Below, piece after piece: positions 1 to 5,754 of a stretch of DNA of 59,013 bases. A model generated the notes under the pieces. It searched no databases, was not told the origin of the DNA, and saw only the letters and a program-made list of their open reading frames with translations. How positions within the stretch are numbered: the first letter of the stretch is position 1; every line of letters begins with the position of its first letter. A program made the translations under genes and the position numbers. This stretch comes from Nocardioides sp. TRM66260-LWL (GTDB lineage: Bacteria > Actinomycetota > Actinomycetes > Propionibacteriales > Nocardioidaceae): contig NZ_JAIQZK010000011.1 of assembly GCF_020075545.1 (NCBI RefSeq), positions 1 to 59,013 of the forward strand, given 5' to 3'.

Positions 1-62
1 CCTATTACCGTCAGATCAACCCCGGTCAGCAGCAGCTGTCGGGAGAACTCGCCAGTCACTGA
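1..62 (+). CDS. C-terminal 19 residues of an unidentified element gene (partial)
   Basis: The third forward frame is open from the left edge and ends at TGA 60-62, reading YYRQINPGQQQLSGELASH. It is too short to identify. Its position just before a replication-relaxation gene suggests a transfer or replication gene of the element (for example a conjugation ATPase), but this is inference only. Confidence 0.4.
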   Translation, partial: YYRQINPGQQQLSGELASH

Positions 63-96
63 ACCGGGGACGGTTCAGTCCGAGCGCGACTTCGAG

Positions 97-825
97 GTGC
101 TGCGGCTGGTCGCCGAGCACCGGTTCCTGACCACCCACCAGATCCAGCACTTCTGCTTCATCGACCACCAGAGCGCCGCCTCCGCCTCCCGAACCACCCG
201 GCGTGTCCTGGCCCGGCTGCAGCGCGACGGACTGCTGCGCGCCCTCGATCGCCGGGTCGGTGGCGTTCGGGCCGGGAGCGAGGCCACCATCTGGCAGCTC
301 GCCCCGGCAGGCCTGCGGCTCGTCCACGGCGACGGCAAGCGCCGACGCCCAGAACAGCTGTCCGATCGGTTCCTGACCCATCAGCTGGCAGTGGCGGATG
401 TCCACGTACTGCTACAGCAACACGAACGAATCGAGCCCATCGAGGAGATCGCCGTCGAGGTCGAGCCTGCGTCGTGGCGCAAGTACCAAGGCCCCGGTGG
501 TGAGCTGCGCTGGCTTCAGCCGGACTTGTACGCCGAGATCTCCACCGCCGACTTCACCGATCTGTACTTCATCGAGGTAGACCTCGGTACGGAGTCCATC
601 CCGACGCTGGTGAAGAAGTGCCAGCAGTACGAGGAGTACCGCCGCGCAGGCGTGGAACAGAACAAGCGGGGCACCTTCCCGCTGGTGCTGTGGCTGTTCG
701 TCGACCAAGGGCGCGTCGCGAAACTCCGGGCCTCCATCGAGCGCAGCCGCAGCCTGACCGCGGCGATGTACCGCTTCGCGACCCCGGAGACCCTCACACA
801 AGTCCTGGCCGGAGGCGTCTCATGA
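97..825 (+). CDS. Replication-relaxation family protein
   Basis: The 242-aa product begins with a winged-helix-like segment (VLRLVAEHRFLTTHQIQHF, then TTRRVLARLQRDGLLR). After residue 100 follows a nuclease-like alpha/beta region with WLQPDLYAEI and DLYFIEVDLGTES, where acidic residues and E-V-D resemble a PD-(D/E)xK core. This matches the replication-relaxation family (PF13814) found beside conjugation genes of actinobacterial and firmicute elements. The role is thought to be in plasmid/ICE DNA processing. The GTG at 97 is the only canonical start visible, but the frame is open to position 1 and the upstream residues SERDFE resemble the family N-terminus, so translation may start further left. 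The methyltransferase start overlaps its stop by 4 nt, indicating coupling. Confidence 0.75.
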   Translation: MLRLVAEHRFLTTHQIQHFCFIDHQSAASASRTTRRVLARLQRDGLLRALDRRVGGVRAGSEATIWQLAPAGLRLVHGDGKRRRPEQLSDRFLTHQLAVADVHVLLQQHERIEPIEEIAVEVEPASWRKYQGPGGELRWLQPDLYAEISTADFTDLYFIEVDLGTESIPTLVKKCQQYEEYRRAGVEQNKRGTFPLVLWLFVDQGRVAKLRASIERSRSLTAAMYRFATPETLTQVLAGGVS

Positions 826-1856
826 CCCGGGCGCCTCGAAACGAGATCCTGCTCGGCGATGCCCTCCAACGTCTGAAGTCGCTGCCGGGCGCCTCGGTCG
901 ACTCCATCGTTACCAGCCCGCCGTACTTCCGGCTGCGCAACTACGGCACCGAGGGACAGATCGGGCTGGAGGGTCACGTCGATGAGTGGGTCGATGGGCT
1001 TCGCGAACTCCTACGCGAGGCAGCCCGGGTGCTGATGCCGACCGGCACGGTGTGGCTGAACCTCGGAGACAGCTACAGCACCCACCAACGCGAAGGCGCA
1101 CCGCGTAAGGGCCTGCTGTTCGGGCCGGAGCGGTTGGCCATGAGGTTGGTCGAGGACGGCTGGATCATCCGGAACAAGATCGTCTGGGCCAAGACCAACA
1201 CCATCCCGAGCAGCGTGCGGGATCGGCTGGCGACCAAGCATGAGGTCATCTATCTGCTGGCCCGGTCGCCGAAGTACTTCTTCGACCTCGACGCCATCCG
1301 GGTGCCGCATGTCAGCAAGCCGACCAAGCCCCGGGCTATCCCGAAGCGTGAGGGGCGGCCGGAGTGGCTCGGCCCCAACAGTGACAGTGATCGGGGCCTC
1401 GATGCCCTGCACGCCGCCGGTGTCCAAGGGCACCCGCTCGGCAAGAACCCGGCCGACGTCTGGCAATTGGCCGTCAGCAGCTACCGAGGCGCGCACTTCG
1501 CCACCTACCCGGTCAAGCTCGCCGAGCGCATGGTCATGGCCGGGACACCGGAAGCCCGCTGCGTGCGGTGCCGGACGGCCTGGGAGCGACCGGTTCGCCG
1601 GCTCGGGGCCGTGGCGACCCGGCTGGCACTCCAAGCGATGTGCGAGTGCGACGCACCGAGTGAGCCGGGACTGGTCCTCGACCCATTCATGGGCTCGGGG
1701 ACGACGGCTATCGCGGCGGAGAACCTCGGCCGCGACTGGCTCGGCATCGAGCTGAACCCCGACTACATCGCCCTGGCAGAAGAACGCATCCAATCCGAGC
1801 GCCACCGTCGACCCCGGCGCTCATCCGAATCAAGTGAACGAAAGGAGGTGGCATGA
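822..1856 (+). CDS. Site-specific DNA methyltransferase (N4-cytosine/N6-adenine, beta-class)
   Basis: The 344-aa protein has the catalytic motif TSPPY at residues 31-35 and the SAM-binding motif LDPFMGSGTT near residues 285-294. This order (motif IV before motif I) is typical of beta-class amino-methyltransferases; TSPPY is compatible with N4-cytosine or N6-adenine targets. An insertion before motif I carries CxxC (about 247/250) and CxC (about 273/275), probably a small zinc-binding module. Start ATG 822 overlaps the preceding stop. No restriction endonuclease is adjacent, so it is probably a solitary enzyme protecting the element from host restriction, consistent with ArdA being translated from an overlapping start. 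The target sequence cannot be deduced. Confidence 0.88.
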   Translation: MTRAPRNEILLGDALQRLKSLPGASVDSIVTSPPYFRLRNYGTEGQIGLEGHVDEWVDGLRELLREAARVLMPTGTVWLNLGDSYSTHQREGAPRKGLLFGPERLAMRLVEDGWIIRNKIVWAKTNTIPSSVRDRLATKHEVIYLLARSPKYFFDLDAIRVPHVSKPTKPRAIPKREGRPEWLGPNSDSDRGLDALHAAGVQGHPLGKNPADVWQLAVSSYRGAHFATYPVKLAERMVMAGTPEARCVRCRTAWERPVRRLGAVATRLALQAMCECDAPSEPGLVLDPFMGSGTTAIAAENLGRDWLGIELNPDYIALAEERIQSERHRRPRRSSESSERKEVA

Positions 1857-2563
1857 GTGAGAAGCACCCAAACCAACCACAACAACCAGAAGAACCCGAG
1901 CTGCGGCGAGACCTGCCCGGGACAGACAACCCGCACGAGCCCTGGGCCCGTCAGGAGGAAGTCGGCGACATCTACAGCGCTGAGATCACCGACGAGGGAC
2001 GGATCGAGCGTGCCGACAAGCTCACGCTCCGGCCGATGGTCTGGATCGGGTGCCTGGCGGCGTACAACAACGGCGAACTGCACGGCGACTGGGTCGATGC
2101 GGCCGTCGAGGGCGAAGACCTCGTCCGGAGTGCGCAGGAGATCCTCTCCCGCAGCCCCGAGCCGGACGCCGAGGAATGGGCCATCTTCGACGACGACGAG
2201 TTCGGCAGCTACCGGGTCGAGCAGTACGACTCGCTGGAGCACGTCGCCCGGGTGGCACGCGGCATCCGTGAGCACGGGCACGCCTTCGCAGCCTGGGCCG
2301 AACTCCACGACGGCGACGAGGCCATGCTGGACGGCTTCGAGGACGCCTACCTGGGTGAGTACGAGTCGCAGGAGGCCTGGGGACGGGAGGTGCTCGATGA
2401 CCTCAACCTGGACGGATTCCTGCAGATGGGTGCCATCCCGGAAGCCATCCGGCCCTACCTACACATCGACTACGAAGGCTGGGCGCGCGACGCCGAACTC
2501 AGCGGCGACGTCTACACCGAGCAGGCACCAGGAGGAGGCATCTACGTGTTCTCCACGCTCTGA
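1853..2563 (+). CDS. ardA: Antirestriction protein ArdA
   Basis: The 236-aa acidic protein contains the ArdA signatures MVWIGCLAAYNNGELHGDWVD (about 62-82) and EEWAIFDDDEFG (about 104-115), and ends in a C-terminal part rich in Asp/Glu. ArdA mimics bent B-form DNA and blocks type I restriction enzymes when conjugative elements enter a new host. It is longer than the usual 165-185 aa because of a roughly 50-residue proline/glutamate-rich N-terminal extension. ATG 1853 overlaps the methyltransferase stop (ATGA), so methylation and antirestriction are co-expressed. Confidence 0.9.
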   Translation: MSEKHPNQPQQPEEPELRRDLPGTDNPHEPWARQEEVGDIYSAEITDEGRIERADKLTLRPMVWIGCLAAYNNGELHGDWVDAAVEGEDLVRSAQEILSRSPEPDAEEWAIFDDDEFGSYRVEQYDSLEHVARVARGIREHGHAFAAWAELHDGDEAMLDGFEDAYLGEYESQEAWGREVLDDLNLDGFLQMGAIPEAIRPYLHIDYEGWARDAELSGDVYTEQAPGGGIYVFSTL

Positions 2564-2717
2564 CCACCGACCCAAGCGAGGCCTTCGTCGGGGGCCTGCG
2601 ACCGCACACGTGAAGGCATCCCGCTTTCGCCGGTCGCACCACCCCGAGGAAGTGGCCGAACGGCTCCCCGAGTGGGAGCGGTTCGGGAGAACCCCCTCAG
2701 GAAGGAGAAGGCAGGTC

Positions 2718-3011
2718 ATGAAGACACTCGCCGTCCGATTGGACGACGAACTGCACGCCCGCATCGGCATGCTGTCGAAGCTCAGCGGCTCGACGGTCAC
2801 GGACACCATCCGCACCGCCATCGAGAAGCACCTCGAGGTTCTGGCCAGTGATCCCGCGATCACGGCCAAGGCCCAGGAACTGACCGCAGAGATCGACCGC
2901 GAGGCCGAGGCCCAGCGTGAGGCCCTCAAGGCCCTGTTCGGTTCGTCCAACAAGGAAGCGCCCAAGACCGCTACCACAACCCGTGGCAGCAGTCGCAGCG
3001 CAAAGGGGTGA
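2718..3011 (+). CDS. Ribbon-helix-helix (CopG/Arc-type) DNA-binding protein
   Basis: The 97-aa protein opens with a beta strand MKTLAVRLDDELHARI followed by two helices (GMLSKLSGSTVTDTIRTAIEKHL), the RHH fold of CopG/Arc regulators and MobC-like accessory proteins. A charged helical tail (EIDREAEAQREALKALF) and a Ser/Thr/Lys-rich end follow. The chosen ATG has a strong Shine-Dalgarno (GGAAGGAG, 2700-2707). The same frame is open upstream to a GTG at 2610 and the intervening 36 codons look protein-like, so a longer form is possible. The role (copy control, relaxase accessory or toxin-antitoxin regulator) is unknown; no toxin is visible next to it. Confidence 0.7.
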   Translation: MKTLAVRLDDELHARIGMLSKLSGSTVTDTIRTAIEKHLEVLASDPAITAKAQELTAEIDREAEAQREALKALFGSSNKEAPKTATTTRGSSRSAKG

Positions 3012-3038
3012 GGCACTCGCGCGAGTGCTGATCCTCCC

Positions 3039-3079
3039 GGTGGGGACCGGCTCGAGACGTCGTCTCGCCGGTCCCCACC
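3039..3079 (+). terminator. Strong hairpin ending the element's methyltransferase-ardA-RHH operon
   Basis: The arms GGTGGGGACCGGC (3039-3051) and GCCGGTCCCCACC (3067-3079) pair perfectly, and the enclosed GAGAC/GTCTC extends the stem. It lies 28 nt after the RHH stop and is followed by AATTC. There is no long T run, as is common for actinobacterial terminators. Confidence 0.75.
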
Positions 3080-3139
3080 AATTCAACAGACAAAGAAGTC
3101 GAAAACCGATTCCCGCATTCCCAATTATGAGAATAGGTC

Positions 3140-3167
3140 TTCACAATCGTGAAATTGTCCGTATAAT
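3140..3167 (+). promoter_or_regulatory. Consensus promoter with overlapping operator palindrome for the XRE regulator
   Basis: A perfect -10 TATAAT (3162-3167) lies 16 nt after a -35-like TTCACA (3140-3145). The -35 is embedded in the inverted repeat TTCAC-AATC-GTGAA (3140-3153), a plausible operator for the XRE protein encoded 29 nt downstream, suggesting autoregulation. The surrounding stretch is strikingly AT-rich compared with the window. Confidence 0.65.
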
Positions 3168-3195
3168 GGAATATGGAAAGAGGAAGAAATGCAAT

Positions 3196-3621
3196 ATGAC
3201 TTCACAAAGCAAACACCGACCAAATGAAATGACACTCGGCGCGGTTCTCAAACAGGCTCGCATCGAGCGGGGTCTGACCATCGCGAAGCTCAGCCAGGAG
3301 GCGGGCATCGCGGTCGGTCAGGTCCACAAGCTGGAGAACGACCAGGTCAAGAAGGTCAACCCGGCGCACCTCGTGGCCCTCACTGGCCCGCTCGGAATGC
3401 CGATGTACCGGCTCTTCCGACTGGCGGGATATCCCGCCGAACAGGTGCCGCTCCTGGAGCCCGAACTCGTCCGCAGACTAGCCGAGCTATCACCACATTC
3501 GCTCAACCAGATCACGATGATGCTGGACGAGTGGCTTGCCGAGCACGGCCAAGACCTTGTGCCGAAGGTGCTGGAACCCGTACCAGTCGAAGAATCTGAC
3601 GAATCGGCCACCACGGCATAG
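3196..3621 (+). CDS. XRE-family helix-turn-helix regulator
   Basis: The 141-aa protein has an N-terminal HTH_3/XRE domain (GAVLKQARIERGLTIAKLSQEAGIAVGQVHKLENDQ, residues about 16-50) and a C-terminal region (YPAEQVPLLEPELVRRLAELSPHSLNQITMMLDEWL) that could mediate oligomerisation. It sits between the element's operon and its recombinase, the usual place for the repressor controlling excision and transfer. ATG 3196 follows the weak AGGAAGAAAT ribosome site. The first codons (AAA, CAA, AAT) are AT-rich, unlike chromosomal genes here. Confidence 0.85.
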   Translation: MTSQSKHRPNEMTLGAVLKQARIERGLTIAKLSQEAGIAVGQVHKLENDQVKKVNPAHLVALTGPLGMPMYRLFRLAGYPAEQVPLLEPELVRRLAELSPHSLNQITMMLDEWLAEHGQDLVPKVLEPVPVEESDESATTA

Positions 3622-3646
3622 CTGACACGAAAGGAGGAATGAAACC

Positions 3647-5575
3647 ATGAACACGCAACCTGCCGCGACCACGCGACCACCATCTGCCACCTCGGCGACA
3701 CCCGGCACCCGGGTCGTGCTCTACCTGCGCGTCTCGTCCAAGAGCCAGGTCGAGACCGACTACGACCCCGAAGGACTCTCGGTACCGGCGCAGCGGTCGA
3801 TCTGTGAGAGCAAGGCTGCCCGCGAGGGTCTGACCATCGTGGACGAGTACGTCGAACTCGGTAAGTCGGGCACCAACGTGCAGGGACGTCCCGCCTTCCA
3901 GGACATGATGAAGCGGATTAGCAGTCAGCGCGATGTCGACTACGTGATGGTCTACCAACTGAGCCGGCTGAACCGGAACCGCATCGACGACGCCCTCGTG
4001 ATGCTGCAGATGGACGCCGCTGGCGTGCAGCTGATCTCCGCCACTGAGAACATCGATGACTCCCCGGCCGGACAGATGACCCGGGGCATCCTGGCTGCAA
4101 TCAACCAGTACCGCTCTGCATCCGAGGGACAAGATATCGCCCGCAAACTGGCGCACAAGGCCAAGCTCGGCGGCACCATCGGCCGTGCGCCACTCGGCTA
4201 CCTCAACACCAAGGAGGACTTCGAAGGTCGCATGGTCAGCGCCGTGACTCTCGACCCCGCCCGTGCTGACCTCATCCGGCAAGGCTTCGAGTTGTACGCC
4301 ACCGGCGACTACTCACTGGAGAAGCTCGCCCAGACTATGACCGACCGCGGCTTGACGACCCGCTCGACGCGTCGGCACCCCGGTGCCCGCACCGTCTCGG
4401 TGAACAAGTGGCACACCATGCTAGCCGATCCGTACTACATGGGATTGGTGCGCTACAAGGCCGAGCTGTACCCCGGACGTCACGAGGCGATCGTCAGCCC
4501 AGAACTGTTTGCCGTCGTACAGGAGATCCTCAAGGAGCGCTCCGCGCCGACCCGACGCGACCGGACGCACTTCCACTACCTCAAGAAGCTGCTCTACTGC
4601 GAGCGTTGCGAGCAAGCCGGACGACGCAACCCGCTCGTCTTCACCATGGCGAACGCCAAGGGCAACGAGTACGCCTACTTCTTCTGCATGGGCCGCCGTG
4701 GCGGCGAGTGCGATCTGCCGTACCTGCCCGCCGAACTGGTCGAGGACTACGTCGTGCGGCACTACGGCACCCTGCACCTGCCCGAAGACTTCGTGACCTG
4801 CATCGTGGACAACGTCCACGCAGCCGTGGCGGACGAGCAGTCGACGCTGCGGGAACTCCATGCTGCGCTCAAGAAGAAGCTGGTAGACATCGAGAAGCGC
4901 GAGGAACGACTCATCGACCTCGCCGAAGAAGGCCTCCCGCAGCACAAGATCCGCGAGCGCCTGAACAAGATCAACGAGGACCGGGCTCGGCTCGAGGCCG
5001 ACCTCAGCCAGAGCGACGCCGCCCTGGCTGTCGGCGCATCACTGCTTGAGGACGCGATCCGACTCGCCGCCGACGTGCGACTGCTCTACGCCGACGCCGA
5101 GGACACTGCACGCGCTGCCCTCAACGACGCCGTCTTCAAGCGGTTGTTCGTGGACGAGGGCGGTGTACGCGGCGCTGAGCTCCGCGACCCGTTCAAGGAG
5201 ATCACCGAGGCGGCAGACCTCCACGGGAAGCCCGTAAGCGTCTTGGAGAAGGTCCTAACGAACAGCACCCCGGGTCGCGCTGGTCAGAAGACCACGCGCG
5301 CCCGGGGCGCTACTCATACCCTGAGCCACCTAGTCGCTTCCCTGGGTGTCAAGGACCTCCAGGTTTCGACTAAGCGTCTTATGGCGGAGGTAGGGGGATT
5401 CGAACCCCCGAGGGCTGTTAACCCAACCCGCTTTCCAAGCGAGCGCCATAGGCCACTAGGCGATACCTCCGCCGAGGAGGGTACCGGTGGGCTCGGACCC
5501 CACGAAATCCGCTGGACGGGGCCGTGGCCGGGGACGCCGCGCACCGGCTTGGTCGTCGCGTGCCGCGACGCCTAG
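3647..5575 (+). CDS. Large serine recombinase (integrase) of the element, frame running through attR
   Basis: The N-terminal resolvase domain (residues about 20-165) has VVLYLRVSSKSQ with the nucleophilic serine and the conserved arginine segment YQLSRLNRNRID. A recombinase domain follows (PLGYLNTKEDF to YYMGLVRY), then a zinc ribbon (LLYCERC ... FFCMGRRGGECDL) and a coiled-coil region (about 395-455), as in phiC31-type integrases. ATG 3647 has an AAAGGAGG ribosome site. The genuine element-encoded part appears to end near residue 578 (VSTKRL). The remaining roughly 65 residues are read from the antisense of tRNA-Ser and from the SRP RNA promoter region, so the current C-terminus is a product of integration. 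Confidence 0.92.
   Translation: MNTQPAATTRPPSATSATPGTRVVLYLRVSSKSQVETDYDPEGLSVPAQRSICESKAAREGLTIVDEYVELGKSGTNVQGRPAFQDMMKRISSQRDVDYVMVYQLSRLNRNRIDDALVMLQMDAAGVQLISATENIDDSPAGQMTRGILAAINQYRSASEGQDIARKLAHKAKLGGTIGRAPLGYLNTKEDFEGRMVSAVTLDPARADLIRQGFELYATGDYSLEKLAQTMTDRGLTTRSTRRHPGARTVSVNKWHTMLADPYYMGLVRYKAELYPGRHEAIVSPELFAVVQEILKERSAPTRRDRTHFHYLKKLLYCERCEQAGRRNPLVFTMANAKGNEYAYFFCMGRRGGECDLPYLPAELVEDYVVRHYGTLHLPEDFVTCIVDNVHAAVADEQSTLRELHAALKKKLVDIEKREERLIDLAEEGLPQHKIRERLNKINEDRARLEADLSQSDAALAVGASLLEDAIRLAADVRLLYADAEDTARAALNDAVFKRLFVDEGGVRGAELRDPFKEITEAADLHGKPVSVLEKVLTNSTPGRAGQKTTRARGATHTLSHLVASLGVKDLQVSTKRLMAEVGGFEPPRAVNPTRFPSERHRPLGDTSAEEGTGGLGPHEIRWTGPWPGTPRTGLVVACRDA
5382..5425. other. Probable attachment site (attR) in the 3' part of tRNA-Ser
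   Basis: The recombinase gene points into the 3' end of the tRNA gene, whose sequence is intact through CCA. This places the crossover within the acceptor/T-arm region. Exact core boundaries need the other junction, which lies left of the window. Confidence 0.6.
5382..5470 (-). tRNA. tRNA-Ser (anticodon GGA)
   Basis: On the minus strand the acceptor arms GGAGGTA and TACCTCC pair perfectly, the T-arm reads GGGGGTTCGAATCCCCC, and the anticodon loop in CGCTTGGAAAGCG gives GGA. There is a long variable arm, as expected for a class II tRNA-Ser, and the 3' CCA is encoded (5382-5384). The full length is 89 nt. Its 3' end is the integration target of the neighbouring element. Confidence 0.95.
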
Positions 5576-5578
5576 ACT
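5549..5578 (+). promoter_or_regulatory. Promoter of the SRP RNA gene
   Basis: A -35-like TTGGTC (5549-5554) and -10 TAGACT (5573-5578) are spaced by 18 nt, just before the SRP RNA. The recombinase stop codon falls inside the -10. The same -10 hexamer TAGACT recurs upstream of ask (9938-9943) and hppA (54800-54805). Confidence 0.6.
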
Positions 5579-5582
5579 CCCC

Positions 5583-5674
5583 GCAACCCCCCGCGTGGCG
5601 GCATCCCACCGAACTCCCCCAGGGCCGGAAGGCAGCAAGGGTAGGCAGGCTCTGTCGGGTACGCGGGGGGCCTC
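5583..5674 (+). ncRNA. ffs: Signal recognition particle RNA (4.5S/SRP RNA, bacterial small type)
   Basis: The closing stem CCCCCCGCG (5587-5595) pairs with CGCGGGGGG (5662-5670). The apical region contains the conserved CAGGGCCGGAAGGCAGCAAG (from 5620), the Ffh-binding domain with its GGAA tetraloop. The SRP RNA lies upstream of dnaX in many actinobacteria. Ends are estimated from the helix and the promoter. Confidence 0.92.
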
Positions 5675-5754
5675 TGCGTCCAGGGGGCTCCGCCCGGGCG
5701 GGCCGTCGACCTCCTCCGGGCGGGAATGTCCCCGCGCGTCGTTAGGGTGCTGAC

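Larger units (their letters stand above)
1..5384. mobile_element. Right-hand part of an integrated element at tRNA-Ser
   Basis: Seen: tightly packed plus-strand genes (replication-relaxation, DNA methyltransferase, ArdA, RHH, XRE, large serine recombinase) stop exactly at the 3' end of a tRNA-Ser gene, with the recombinase adjacent to it. The content is lower in GC than the rest of the window, with an AT-rich stretch at 3085-3235. Known: a site-specific recombinase next to a tRNA 3' end marks integrated conjugative or mobilisable elements and prophages. ArdA and replication-relaxation proteins are typical of conjugative elements. The left end is outside the window, so no attL repeat can be shown. 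No structural phage gene is visible, so I favour an integrative conjugative/mobilisable element over a prophage. Confidence 0.85.
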
